Shown: positions 47,478 to 59,322, counted from the stretch's first letter. The stretch is 64,000 nt of DNA from Dugong dugon (GCA_030035585.1 CM057475.1:5155501-5219500); one strand, 5' to 3'. The notes: generated by a model from the letters alone, not told the origin. Translations and numbers: made by a program.

Positions 47478-47528
47478 CTTACAAACGTTACTCGAATGAC
47501 TCATGGAACGTCCCAAAGTCTTCTCATG
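47478..47528 (-). CDS. MARCHF8: MARCHF8 micro-exon (51 bp)
   Basis: Seventeen codons on the minus strand, HEKTLGRSMSHSSNVCK, matching the EKTLG-SMSHSSN segment near the N-terminus of MARCHF8. The acceptor TTTCCTTGCAG ends at 47529 and the donor GTACAG starts at 47477. It ends in phase 0 and the 74-bp exon begins in phase 0, so the join reads CK|AGSPP. About 31 kb of repeat-filled intron separates the two. Differences from the human segment (for example V-C before the final K) are taken from memory. The exon carrying the canonical start Met was not found to the right. Confidence 0.87.
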
Positions 47529-47931
47529 CTGCAAGGAAACCAGACAGGTATTAAGTATCAAGATTACAATGGACAAAGAACAAGTAACTGCTCCTAACAA
47601 TCCTACTGACAAATTCTTCCTTCAACTAGATTTGCTGAGCACATCGCTATTAAACACTGGGCCAGGTATGAGCTGTTGGAGAATCTGGCAGAGATGTGAA
47701 TAAAACAACAGTTCCTGGCCTAAAGGAACTTAACATCCGATGAAGGAAAGAGCAGAAGTTTGGAATTAACTGTAACAATAAGAGGGCACTAAGTGCCTTA
47801 AGACACATTCTACTGGAGATTCAGAGGAAAGAAGGGCACATTCAGCTGTAGGTAACATAGTCTAAATTATGAGGAGACACAGAATAGGGAAGAAGAAAGC
47901 AGAACAGCTGACTCTACTTGAGTGATTTGGC
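47529..47931 (-). other. MARCHF8 intron 5' of the micro-exon, nothing recognised
   Basis: About 400 bp of unique-looking sequence directly upstream of the 51-bp exon on the transcript strand, up to the AfroSINE target duplication. It contains the pyrimidine tract and acceptor used by that exon. Confidence 0.45.
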
Positions 47932-47946
47932 TATGTCCTGGGTAGT

Positions 47947-48095
47947 GTAATGGTTAAGAGTTCGGCTGCTAACTAAAAGGTGGGCAGTTCAAATCCACTA
48001 GCTGCTCCTTGGAAATCCTATGGGGCAGTTCTACTCTGTCCTACAGGGTTGCTATGAGTCAGAATCAACTCAACAGCAACGGGTTTTCTTGGTTT
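47947..48095 (+). repeat. AfroSINE with perfect 15-bp target duplication
   Basis: Near full-length: GTAATGGTTAAGAGTTCGGC, GGTGGGCAGTTCAAATCCAC, CTTGGAAATCCTATGGGGCA, and TCAACTCAACAGCAACGGGT with a T/G tail. Flanked by TATGTCCTGGGTAGT at 47932-47946 and 48096-48110, identical. Box A/B-like tRNA motifs (GGTTAAGAG; GTTCAAATCC) are present. Confidence 0.95.
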
Positions 48096-48807
48096 TATGT
48101 CCTGGGTAGTCAACAGGGACATGGCCCAGACCACGTCTTGTCCCTGGAGCCTGTTTTCCTCCCAGATAAGAGAAATCTGGGAGTGCTCCTCACCTCACTT
48201 CTCATTTCTCACCCTCCACATTCAGTCACAAAGCCTTGTATCAAATTCTTCCTCTGTCTCACATCTTATCTGCACTTCTATTGTCAATGCCTTCCTTTAG
48301 GTTCTTCACTTCTGACCTGGTCCTTCTGCCCTTTAGGTGGACCTCCCTGGTACACAAAAGTACTTTTTAGAAAGTCCGTTTACTTTTTGAAAAAGTGCAT
48401 ACTCCAAAACATAAATGTGACCTTTAAAAATATGAAAGGAACATTTCCTGAATCCACTCATCCTTGCTCTATACCTAAATGAGTAAAAAGCTTTCAAAAA
48501 AGGAAATGACGTTATTTAGATTTTTTAAAATATCTATTCTCCATTCAGTTCACATGCCATGCAAAATAACCCCTGGTAAGTCCAGAAAAAGGTTAAGGTG
48601 TAATTAGTAGGTAAAATAGTACTGTTCAATTAGAAGTACAAAGGAGTTAGTGGATCACTGAAAAATTCCTTTGAGGAAGAATTAATTTCATCCATCAAAG
48701 CTCTCCTTAAAGAGAGCTAGCCATCAACAAAGTCTTAATTTTCCACTTCCTCTCAACCCACCAAAATATAAACTGCCTTTGACTTCTGAACACACTGGAA
48801 ACCCTAA

Positions 48808-48990
48808 AGTGCTGAAGAAGAAACTGAAAGGTTGGTGGTACAAACCCACCCAGAAGCTCTGCGGAAGAAAGGCCTGGCAATCTGCTTCCATAAAGACTAC
48901 AGCCAAGAAAACCCTACAAGGCAGTTCTACTCTGTGGCATGGGGTCGCTATGGGTCAGAACTGACTTGAGAGCACACAACAACAACAAAC
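48808..48990 (+). repeat. AfroSINE
   Basis: Plus-oriented copy with AAAGGTTGGTGGTACAAACC, GCGGAAGAAAGGCCTGGCAA, AAGACTACAGCCAAGAAAAC, GGTCGCTATGGGTCAGAACT and an ACAACAACAACAAAC tail. Confidence 0.9.
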
Positions 48991-49423
48991 GCAAGCAAAG
49001 ATACCGTATGTCTTGGATTCTTTGTACAGAAAAGTCAACTATAACAACTATCACATTATCCACTACCGCACAAGGAATAGCTAGTTTGACACCATCTGGA
49101 AGTCTACAGAGAAGTTCTGAGGTAGGAAGAGAAGCTATAAGTCACACTCTAGACCTTTCTCACATTCATTACTCTGCAAAGAATGGACTGAAGGTGAGAG
49201 AGCCCAAGCTGCTACGCCAGATAACATAAATGCAGACAAAGAGCTAAAAGGTGCTCTTTACCTTATGAACTTCGTACAATCGCTGATGCAAGCCTTTATT
49301 CTTTTTCTCTTGTTAGAACAAAACTTTGCATTGGTAAAATTAAACAAGTAACCAGCCCCTAAAGACACAGACTTTTAAAAGGCAGAAACCTGAAAATATT
49401 TAGGATAGCTTATGCCCTATTTA

Positions 49424-49625
49424 AAGGAGTGCTGGTGGCACAATGGTTAAGTGCTCGACTATTAACAGAAAGGTCGGCAGTTCAAACCCAAGAGCAGCTC
49501 TGTGTGAGAAAAGACATGGGGATCTGCTTCTGTAAAGATTACAGCCTAGGAAACACCATGGGGCAGTTCTACCTGTTATACAGGGCTGCTGTTAGTTGGA
49601 ATCGACTCAATGGCATTCAACAACA
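49424..49625 (+). repeat. AfroSINE, full length
   Basis: Head GGAGTGCTGGTGGCACAATG, GTTAAGTGCTCG, GTCGGCAGTTCAAACCCA, the AAGACATGGGGATCTGCTTC segment, GGAATCGACTCAATGGCATT and a CAACAACA tail. Confidence 0.92.
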
Positions 49626-50427
49626 ATCTACTTACTATTTGGTAGGGCCATAATAATTCAGTTCCCACAGACCACTTCTTTCTTTTTCCAAACATTGCTA
49701 TTTAATGCCCATTTACTTGGACTTATAGAAAAGTCTAAAAAGTACAGGAGCACACCAGACCTACTTTCAGAAAGCACAATTTATTCATCTGAGTCACTCA
49801 CTCCCACTTCCGGGCTGTGTGCCGACTAGATGTGAAGCCCGCGTGAGACACCGAACATGGACAAAGACAACCCGAGTCCCAGTCCTGTGCCAACGACGGT
49901 TGAATCACACAGCTACTCCGAGCTAGTGTTTTGATAAGGAAAGCACAACTAGGGCCAAACTTAAGAATGCCATAAAATAGTACAAACATACATCAGGGCG
50001 CGGGTAGTTAACACTACTCAGTCTACAGTTAAAATGTATGTTTCTGAATGAGAAGAAAGAAAAGCTTGCCAAACATCAATGTCAGGAACTAGAAGCAGGT
50101 ATGCCAAAAACAAAAGAGTTCCGGTTCAAGGCAAAACCAAGCTTCAATGCCCAAGCAATAAAAACTTTCACAAGTTATTTTTCTAAGACCTTTAATTCTT
50201 CCAGCCGATGCTTAATGGGTACAATCACTTGGAACTTTAAAAGAGATGAAAGGCTTACCGTGCCCTTCTCCCTCAGATAAGGCCCTATGAGAGGCTGCAC
50301 TGTGATCCCACACCTTTCCCTGGCCCTCTCTTATCTCTCAGTCTCTGTGGGGGGCTCCTGTCGTCTACCGTAAATATAGGGCTCCTCAGAACACAGCCCC
50401 AGGCCCTCTTCTCATTTGTCGTCTTCC
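49626..50427 (-). other. MARCHF8 intron, nothing recognised
   Basis: No exon or clear repeat. Confidence 0.45.
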
Positions 50428-50605
50428 TTAGACCAGTGTTTCTCCAAATGTGTGCACTCGAATCATTTGAGGATTTTGTAAAAATAAGGACTGTGATTCC
50501 TTAGGCCTGGTGTGGGGTGGAGATTCTGCATTTCCAATAACCTCCCAGGTGACTTCAATGTTGCTGGTCCCCAAAATGCACTTTAAAGTACAAGTTCCAT
50601 TCCAA
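50428..50605 (+). repeat. MER5A-like hAT-Charlie DNA transposon remnant
   Basis: Order matches MER5A: AGACCAGTGTTTCTCCAAAT, CATTTGAGGATTTTGTAAAA, GTGTGGGGTGGAGATTCTGC, and CTCCCAGGTGACTTCAATG. Terminal repeats are decayed. Confidence 0.65.
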
Positions 50606-51904
50606 ATCCTGGACCAGAATAATCCATAAGGGCTGTGACTTGTTATTTAAAAGGCAAAGTATGACAATTGTGAAAGTACATTTCTGTGTAAAGGATGACA
50701 GTGAGCTCACAATTGAGTCCATACAGATAAATCCATCAGGAACCAGATTTATAAATGGATTGGGAAAAACTGAGTCTGAGGGTGTGAGAAAGCAAAATTT
50801 TGTTAATGTAAGAGGTGTCAAATCACAAAGATAAAAACAAGCTTTGTTGAAGAATAAGGGACATTTTGCAATTTAAACAGTCTTGTCAATGCTATGTTGC
50901 AAGTTCATGTGTGGCTCCAATAAGATGTACTTTGGGGGTAGAACTGAGACGTAGAGCCCACAGAGACCAAACACCCTGGAAAGCAGAAGTCAAGAATTAT
51001 CAAGAAGACAATCGGGTGAGATGCCTAAGCAAGTTTTTGGGAATCAGTATAAAAGAGTCGAACAACAGAACTTCATGTGGCTGTTTGCTGAAACTATGAT
51101 GAGGGCCAGTCTTTACAAACCAAAAGAACTGTGTGTAAAGATATTCCTAACTGCCTGCCCAACATTCACTTCCCTATTTCCCCACCAACAGGACCCCAAC
51201 TTTGTTCCGAGCAGCAATTAACCCAGCTGAAAGTTCTCACTTTCCCAGATTACTCTGCATTTGAGGGTGAAGATGTAAGAAAGTTCTCTCTAATGAAACC
51301 TAATCTGGAGATTTTCTGGAAAAACATTTTGTTTTCCTGATATAGCCATTGCCCCTTTCTCCTGCATTTTTCCTTCCTCTTCCAGCCTGGAATACAGATG
51401 AAATGCCAGGAGGTACAGCAATCCTCTTGGGGGCAAGAGGCGGAATGGTATACACCAGTAGTCTTAAGCTTTTTAGTCTTAGGATCCCTTTACACAGTAA
51501 AAAAATTACTGAAGACCCCAAAGCCCCTTTGTTTATGTAAGTTACATATATTGATATTTGCCATATTAGAAATTAAAATTGAGAATTTTAATGCTAATTT
51601 CTTAATTCGTTTAAAATTAAAAAATAATAAGGCTAGTTAATACAAATAACATTTCTATAAAAAAATAACTTCCCAAACAAAAACGTCAATCAGCAGTGTC
51701 ACTGCTTCACAATTTTGTAAATCTCATTATTGTCTAGTTTACAGAAGACAGCTGGATTCTAATATCTGCTTGTGCATTCAATCTCTTGTAATATGCTGCT
51801 TTGATTGAAGTAAATGAAAAAAATCTGACTTTATGCAGTTATGTAATTAGAAAAGAAATATGTATCTTAATAGCCAGTTTTAACAACTGTGACTATTATT
51901 CTCT
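50606..51904 (-). other. MARCHF8 intron with one old repeat
   Basis: 51460-51670 resembles a widespread old mammalian repeat (TTTTTAGTCTTAGGATCCCT, AATTACTGAAGACCCCAAAG, ATTGATATTTGCCATATTAG); class not assigned. Otherwise nothing recognised. Confidence 0.45.
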
Positions 51905-52760
51905 GTACTTGTATTCTAGCGTCTGAACTTGTCCACATCACGAGAGAAAAGAATCAGGATCAGCACAAAGCTGGTTCGCAAGAGGTGAAGGTCAGACACA
52001 CCTCCCTCTTCAATTTTTTCACCACTTGACACCAGCCATCCTAACCACGCACTCTCTACTACTTTGCTGGGTTCAATAATTTGTTGCAATGGCGACACAG
52101 GACTCACAGACCATACTCGCAACTATTTGATTTATTAGGAAAGTAACTACTCAGGATCAGGATCAACTTGGAAGTAACAAGATACTCAGGAGACAGGATC
52201 AACTTCGTCAATCAGAATTGTTCTGAGCTTCTTCTCAGCCATGCCCGAAGGCAGGCCCTTCTCCTGGCCATGCCAGCCGATGGCCCTTCTCTAGGCCTCT
52301 GCCCTGCTTGGGCAACTGTTGCAGCTCTTTTGGCTCTGCCAGTAAGTACCCGGAAGCACCCCACTCTGCCAGCAAGCTCCCTGCCCAAAGGCACTCAGCT
52401 CATGCACTCTCTCTCTCCTTGTGGACCGGCAAGCACCACCACAGCCCTCTGCCAGTTCCATAGTTCCTGTCGCTCATACCGCTGCCACCATCTCGTGCCA
52501 TCTTCAGTGTTATACCTCTTGACCCAAATTTCTCCTTTGGAGGTTCCCTCTCTCTCTCATTGCCTCTCTCTGAAAACCTGTCATGTTGGCTGCTTATATA
52601 AGCAAGGTCCTTATCAATTTCAAGGCATGGCCCTCCCAGCTGGGCCACAAACTGACCAATCCCCACAAGGTCACTTATTCCTTACTGGCTGGTTTTACGC
52701 ACCCTATTTGCATAGTAAACTGACCAATCCCTGGTGTGTAAATGTGTAAAACAGACCAAT
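51905..52760 (-). mobile_element. LTR-like repeat (copy B), minus strand
   Basis: On the minus strand it has CCAAT-type motifs (TGATTGGTCAGTTTGTGGCC), a TATA-like TGCTTATATAAGCAGCC near 52596, an AATAAA near 52130, and a tail shared with copy A (CATTGCAACAAATTATTGAAC, then TTGTGCTGATCCTG). No retroviral genes seen. Ends are approximate. Confidence 0.55.
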
Positions 52761-53109
52761 CACAGGGAAGGCTGAGGCTCAACCAATTATTTTTGGCAGA
52801 ATTATAAATCCAAGGCCAGAAAGGCCACATACAAAGAGAAATCCACTGTAGTGCAGTATTACATAAAAACTCAACAAGTGAATAGTTGTAACGTGGAATC
52901 TGAAACCTTATCAATCTGTTACCTTAAAATCAGTTGGCCTTATCTTGTACTTTGAATGGCTTTCTTAACCATACATAACTTGACAAAATCCTGCATTGGT
53001 CATTTAGAAATTATTGGTTCACTGAGTTATGCAAATCTTCCAAATACTTAAACATTTCATTATACAATACCCAAAAAAAAAAAAAATCACACTCGTTAAT
53101 ATGCCCATT
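52761..53109 (-). other. MARCHF8 intron segment
   Basis: Nothing recognised apart from an A13 run near 53075. Confidence 0.4.
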
Positions 53110-53122
53110 AATCTCATCAGAA

Positions 53123-53282
53123 CCAAAAACTCATTGTTGTCAAGTCGACTCTGATTCATAGCGACCCTAAAGGACAGAGAAGAACTGTCCCATAGTGTTT
53201 CCAAGGAGCAGCTGGTAGACTCCAACTGCTGACGTTCTGGTTAGCAGCTGTAGCTCTTAACTACTGCACCACCTGGACTCCC
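53123..53282 (-). repeat. AfroSINE with 13-bp target duplication
   Basis: Minus-oriented full copy: CAAAAACTCATTGTTGTCAA, GTCGACTCTGATTCATAGCG, CTTAACTACTGCACCACCTG and GACTCC. Flanked by AATCTCATCAGAA at 53110-53122 and 53283-53295, identical. Confidence 0.94.
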
Positions 53283-53295
53283 AATCTCATCAGAA

Positions 53296-53800
53296 GAGCC
53301 TTTAATTACTGAAAAACTGCCAAGCTCACAGTAGTGGATACAAATTTTCCAAAATTCTAGTGTTTGCTTTGAAACCCCAGATTTTATTACTGGCAACAGA
53401 CCATAATTTGCTTTTCTTTAAGTGAATGACTGGTTCATTTGTTCATTTTCAAGGAAAGGTGTGCCAAATACCCAAGTTAGAATAACTATAATTTGACTGT
53501 CATTCTTTCAAAGCAAAAATGGTATATTCCATCCAAAAAAGTAGCTAGTTCAGCTAGTAATTCAAATAATCCTACAAGGCAATGCTTTGAGGCAACCATT
53601 GTACTTCAGTATGCAGAAGAAATGCTTTATGCCTACCTCCCACTTCTTCTTTCCCTTAGGATATTAAAAAGACATATCAAAGAGTAACAAGTTAATAAAA
53701 TAATTTTTATTTGTTTTTCATGGGCTTTTGTCAGAAAAATTGGCTTTTTTTTTTTTGGTAACGAATGTGCATGGCAGTGAAGATACAATGAAGCAGTTGG
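53296..53800 (-). other. MARCHF8 intron, nothing recognised
   Basis: AT-rich sequence without recognised features. Confidence 0.4.
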
Positions 53801-56180
53801 ATACAAATGAGAATCCGAGGAGACAAAGGCTGTGGTTCACGTAACAGAGTACTAGACAGGAGGGAACAGTTCAGAGAGAAAACCATGTAGATCTGCAGAA
53901 AGTCCTGCTCTAATAGTCAGCAAGGTATTGGCAATGAGGAAAGTATCCAAGACCCAGGAAAGAAGCATCTGAACGATTAGAAGAGAACAGTGCCTGGGGC
54001 TCACACAGGACCAGGAGCAATGGCTGGTCCCGCAATCCAGATTAGAAAGCCTTATAATTCACAGGGCATTGTGTACGACAGAAAACCAGGGAAAGAAATA
54101 CGTAAGAAAAGCCCTCCTGAAGTTGGAAGAAACCTCAAACACTGGCCTCAAAGACTACTCCTGCAAAGGGGTCTGCATTTATTCAGATCAGACTGTGGAG
54201 AAACATAAGTCCTGGGAAACTGCCAAAAACAGCAGATCACTCAGCCTGCAACTTGTGGATGCTAACAACCGGGTATGACACAAACAGAGGAAGAAACCTT
54301 AACAGAGAGATTAGGGAAAGAAACAAAAAGAGCACTGCTAAAGAGTCATCCCAGCTTGAGCAAGCATGCCCAGGACTGTGCCCTCTAAGGATTAATGACA
54401 AAAAGTTGAACATTGTTGACGGAAATATATTTCACTAAGTAGTTCAGCCAAAGCATTAAACAAATAAACAACAACTCCAGTGGGGACAGCAGATTATCCA
54501 CAGATTAAAAACTGTTATGTAAAATGTCCACTTTTGAGCAAAATATTGCAAGACACATATAAAAACAGAAAAGCATGACCCATAATGCTATGGAGTGACT
54601 TGTGTCCCCAAAACGATATGCTGAAGTTCTAATCCCTGTACCTGTGAATGTGACCTTGTTTGGGGAAACAGGAGTTTTTCTTTGCAAATGTTATTAAGTT
54701 AACAACACCATACTGGACTAGAGTGGGCACTAGTTTCTTCTGAGTGGTGTTTTATAAAAAGAACGACACACACTGGGAGAAGGCAGATGCCATGGGACAA
54801 TGAAAGCAGATACATCTATAAGCAGCAAAGAACACCAAGGATTGCTGGCAGCCACCAGAAACTAGGAGAGAGGACTGAACAGTTCCTCTCTCAAAGCCCT
54901 GACAAGGAATCGATATGGCCAGTATCCCAATTTAGACTTCTAGACCCCAGAACTGTGAGAAAATAAATTTGTGTTCTTTAAAGTCATCCCCTTCATGGTA
55001 TTTTGTTATGGCACCCCTAGAAAACACATACAAGGGAAAAAAAGTAGGCAACAGAAGCTGACTTTGAGACAGCCCAGATGAGGCTTGGCAGATAAAGACT
55101 TCCAAATCGCTATTATAAATACGTTCACAGAACGAAAGAAAGATATGATGCAATGTCTCATCAAATGGAGAATATAACAATAAAGAAATAAAAGCTGTAA
55201 AAACATGAAAAACGTGGAACTGAAAAGTATAATCACTGAAATGAGAAATTCACTATAGGCACATATGGCAGATTTGAGCTTACAGGGAAAAAAAAAATCA
55301 GGGAATCTAGTTGATAGAGATTATGTAACCTGAAGGATGGAAGGCAAAAAGAATGAAGAAAAATGTATAGAGGCTTAGAGAAACGTGGGGCACGATCAAG
55401 TGCCCCAACATAAATATAATGGTGGTATCAAAAAGAGAAGAAATAAGGAGAGGAGGAGAAAAAAATATTCAAAAAAATGACTGGAAACATTCCAAATTTG
55501 ATGAAAACATTAATCTACACATCCAAGAAGCAATATAAACCTTAAGTAAACAGCAAAGGAATCCACAACCAGACACATTAAATCAAATACTGAAATACAA
55601 AAACAGAGAAAATCTTGACAGCAGTAAGAGAAAAATGATTCATCATGTACAATGGAACAAAAAAAAAGATTACAAGCTGACTTCTCACCAGAAACCATGG
55701 AGGCCAGAAGACAGTAGGATGACATATTCAAAGTGCTGGAAGAAAAAAAGTCAACCAAAACTACTATATCTAGCAAAACAATCTTTTAAAAATGAAGATA
55801 TACTTTGGCTATGTGTATTTTCACCAAAAAAAAAAAAAAAAAAAAAAGGTTGAGAAGTTAGAGGGTTGACATGTTGTGGGATTGTTAACCAATATCATAA
55901 AACAATATGTGTACTACTGTTTCATGAAAAACTATTTGTTCTGTAAGCCTTCACCTGAAGTACAATAAAAAAAAAGAAGTTAAAAAAAAAAAAAACCACA
56001 TTACCAGAATTTAAGAGGAAAAATAAAAGATACGACTAAAGCAAAAAAAAAAAAAAAAAGATATAAAAATATTGCCAGATAAACAAAAACCGACCGAATT
56101 CATTACTAGCATATCCAACTTAAAAGAAGTACTATAGGAAGTTTTTCAGGCTGAAAGCAAGTGACCTCAAACAGAAATTA
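53800..56180 (+). mobile_element. Old L1/HAL1-like ORF1 region
   Basis: The order GGAAGAAACCTCAAACACTG..., CAGCCCAGATGAGGCTTGGC, AGATAAAGACTTCCAAATCG and, near 55680, an ORF1 C-terminal remnant (TSHQKPWRPEDSRMTYSKC, then LLYLAKQSFKNED) fits an old L1 or HAL1 element in plus orientation. Very A-rich, many stops. Interrupted by the LTR at 54587-55028. Ends are approximate. Confidence 0.6.
54587..55028 (+). mobile_element. MLT/MaLR-type LTR nested in old L1
   Basis: Starts TGCTATGGAGTGACTTGTGT and includes TGTGACCTTGTTTGGGGAAA, then CCCCAGAACTGTGAGAAAAT, AAATTTGTGTTCTTTAAAGT and TATTTTGTTATGGCACCCCT. The order is that of MLT1-like ERVL-MaLR LTRs. Target duplication not clear. Confidence 0.8.
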
Positions 56181-56317
56181 GAAACTACACATGTACACAC
56201 AGAGACACACAAAGAATTTCAGCAAAAGGACTTATATAACAATAAAAAACAACACAAATGCATATTTCCTGTCCATTCTTCTTTTAAATAATTTAAAAAG
56301 TTGTATAAAATTATATA

Positions 56318-56331
56318 TGCATCTATCTATC

Positions 56332-56360
<29 letters not shown>
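56318..56360. repeat. (CTAT)n-(TA)n-(CA)n microsatellite
   Basis: CATCTATCTATCTATATATA followed by CACACACACA. Confidence 0.92.
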
Positions 56361-56362
<2 letters not shown>

Positions 56363-56376
56363 AAAGATCCATACAT

Positions 56377-56795
56377 ATGCCTATTCCAAAGAAAGATGAT
56401 CCAAAGGAAAGCACAAATTACTGAACAATATCATTAATACCACATGCAAGTAAAATTATGCTGATGATAATTCAAAAACAGTTGCAACAGTACATCAACA
56501 GGGAACTGCCAGAAATTCAAGCTGGATTCAGAAGAAGATGGAGACTGAGGGATATCACTGCTGATGTCAGATGGACCTTGGCTGAAAGCAAAGAATACTA
56601 GAAAGATGTTTACCTGTGTTTTATTGACTATGCAAAGGCATTTGACTGTGTAGATCATGACAAATTATGGATAACATTGTGAAGAACAGGAATTCCAAAA
56701 CATTTAATTGTGCTAAAGTGGAGCCTATAGACAGAACAACAGGCAGTCATTCGAACAGAACAAGGGGATACTGCATGGTTCAAAATCAGTAAAAG
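56377..56795 (+). mobile_element. RTE LINE fragment (copy 3), cut by L1 copy 2
   Basis: Internal RT-coding fragment of an RTE1_LA-type element in plus orientation: CCAAAGAAAGATGATCCAAA, GAACTGCCAGAAATTCAAGC, and an IDYAKAFDCVDHDKLW-like segment near 56620. It stops where the L1 5' end begins near 56796. Unlike copy 2, it has AKAF rather than AKAS. Confidence 0.85.
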
Positions 56796-57459
56796 GAGGA
56801 CTTCTGGGCAACACGGTGCTACAGTCAGAAGCACAATGCTGTCCTTCCACAGCAAAGATTCAAAAAACTAAGTCAAACAGAGTCACACATCAATCCTGAA
56901 ACTCTAAGCATCAACTGAAAAGATAAAAAACACAGCCAAGCACTGAATGGAATAAGAAACTGACTGAAAACAGAGAGCAAGGAGAGATACATGCAGAGGT
57001 CCCCTATCAGCTAGCACAGCACTGATCCACCATCTTGGACTCCTATTGGAGATCAGCGAACACAGGGTACAAGAAAGCAGCTTCATGGAGCTGCCAGCAG
57101 GAGACAGAACAACCAGTAACCAGCAAAATACGCTTACCCACCCCCCCACCCTTCTTCACCCCCACTCAGCCTCCTCTACTTCCTGCGGCCACAGTCTCTT
57201 GGCCAGGAAGCACCAGCTTCACCCCGGTGTTGGCTGGATTCCACCCGGCTGCACTGGCTAGCTCCCTGAGCACCATTTGTTGGCTGCTGGTGTTGCTATT
57301 TTCCACTTCTTTAGATTTCTTCCTTACCTCTCACCTCCCCCCTCCTTTATCTCAAATACCTGGCTCCATGTAACATCTTTGCTTCTTCCTGAAAGGCTGT
57401 GAAACACCACTTGACTATGAAATTGCTTCTGGGCCCGTGCTGCCATGCAGGTGGGACCC

Positions 57460-57930
57460 CCGAGGCTTTTTTTGTTTGTTTCTTTGCTCTGATTTATTTG
57501 GTTTTGATTTGTTTGTTTTCTCTTTCTTTTCATGGCCTGGGAGGCCCTTTGAGGCAGGCAGTAAAGCGTGGCTTGGAAGCTACTCCCTTACTCTGCGCAG
57601 ACACGCAGGGACATCCCTGGAGGCAATTCTTTATTCTCGTTTTTTTCCTTTCTTTTTATTTCATTTCATTTTTTCGTTTCTTTGTTTTGTTTTTGTCTTT
57701 TACTTATTTTTTGATTTTCTTCATTTCCAGTTTCTTGATTTATTCACTTTTTTCCCTTTTACCCTTTTTCTTTTTCATTTTTGTTTTTCTTCATTTCTCA
57801 GTCTCTCATCTCTCCACTCCAATAACAAGCTCCCTTAGAACTTTTTATTTTTGTGTATGTTTTTTGCTCCTGTTCCTCTCTCCTCTCTCTCATCTTTCCT
57901 CCACACTTCACAATTTCCCCCTCTTCCTGC
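57460..57930 (+). repeat. Pyrimidine-rich tract in L1 copy 2 5'UTR
   Basis: About 470 bp dominated by T and C (TTTCTTTGCTCTG, then CTTTTTATTTCATTTC and TTTTTCTTTTTCATT), reading as a purine-rich tract on the MARCHF8 strand. Confidence 0.85.
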
Positions 57931-58399
57931 CTACCTGCACCATGTGCTGAACATCACACTCCCAAACAGCACAGCACAGCCTACAAGAACCTTCCTTGAA
58001 CTGACTGCCAGGCCACACTGTCAGCCCTGGTATGTGACACAAACAACGCATCCCAGCAACTCCTCTTCAGCTGGACCTGCCCTAATCACCATAGCTGAGT
58101 GACTGACCCTGCCAACTGGAGAAGGAGGTGAAAAGTATCATGCCAACTGATGAGCAAACAACAAAGAATGCACAGCCCGCCTGCTCAAACGTAACCAAAT
58201 AAAACAAAAAAGCAGGTCAAAACAAATATACAACCAATAAATGTGGAAAATAACTACTGAATGTCCTGAAGACAGCAGACAATATCAAAACATATACAAA
58301 AACAGGACAGGATGGTTCCAGTAAGCATCCAAAATAAAACACCAGCTGACTTTCCAGCAGAAGAAACTGCATGAGAACTATATGATAGGGAATTCAAAT

Positions 58400-59322
58400 C
58401 TCTAATATTCAGAATTATCCAAGAGTTGAAGCAAAAAGCAGACAAAAAATGAGGAAAAAATAGACAAATTCATGGAAAAGGCAGACTAATTCATGGAAAA
58501 TACAGACAAAAAACGAAGAATTCAAGAAAATGATACAGGAAAAAAATGCTAAAATAAATTCACAACTAGAAATCATATAAAAACAACAATTAGAAATCCA
58601 AAAGATAAACAAGGTTTCAGAAATGGACAATGTCACAGAACGGCTGAGGAGCAGGTTTGAAACGATGGAAGACAGGATCAGCGAAATTGAAGTCAAACAT
58701 TTGGATACAACTCTGTTTGAGGAAAAATCAGAAAGAACAACGAAGAAAAATCAAGAAACCCTGAGAATTATGCGGGATAAAATCAAAAGCAAAAATCTGC
58801 GAGTGATTGGAGTTCCAGAACAGGGGGAGAAAACAGAAAACACAGACAGGATCACTGAAGAACTGCTGACAGAAAACTTCCCCAATATCATGAAAGATGA
58901 AAAGATGGCCATCCTAGAAGCTCAACGAACCCCATATAGGATAGACCCCAAAAGAAAATCACCAAGGCATATCATGATCACACTCGACAAAACCAAAGAC
59001 AAACACAGAATCCTGAGAGAAGCTCATGATAAACAAGAAGTCACCTACAGAGGAAAAACAGTAAGACTAAGCTCAGATTATTCGGCAGAAACCATGCAGG
59101 CAAGGTGGCAATGGGATAATATATACAAAACCTTGAAAAGAAAAAAATTGCCAGCTAAGAATAATATATCCTGCAAAACTCTCATTTAAATATGATGGTG
59201 AAATTAGGTCATATCCAGATAAACAGAAATTAAGAGACTATTTAAAAACCAAACCAAACTTACAAGACTTATTAAAGGGAGTCTTTCGATCTGAGAACAA
59301 ACAACATCAGGCTGCGGGCTGA
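58400..59322 (+). pseudogene. L1 copy 2 ORF1 remnant
   Basis: Coiled-coil remnants from about 58400, a stop at 58578, then 189 open codons from 58623 (MDNVTERLRSRFETMEDRI to the RNA-binding domain IMITLDKTKDKHRILREA). A frameshift near 59180 separates the last part, which ends VFRSENKQHQAAG, TGA at 59320-59322. More complete than the ORF1 of copy 1, but still broken. The start codon was not identified. Confidence 0.83.

Noticed and set aside
49255..49315. Possible extra upstream MARCHF8 exon on the minus strand ending before GTAAAG
   Set aside because: A donor-like site exists, but the translation does not resemble the MARCHF8 N-terminus and no good acceptor or start codon accompanies it.
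52168..52749. 193-codon plus-strand open frame
   Set aside because: It falls entirely in an LTR-like repeat, antisense to its apparent promoter and polyadenylation motifs; low-complexity composition.
57399..57950. 183-codon open frame rich in F, L and S, resembling a membrane protein
   Set aside because: The hydrophobicity is an artefact of the T/C-rich tract of the L1 5'UTR.
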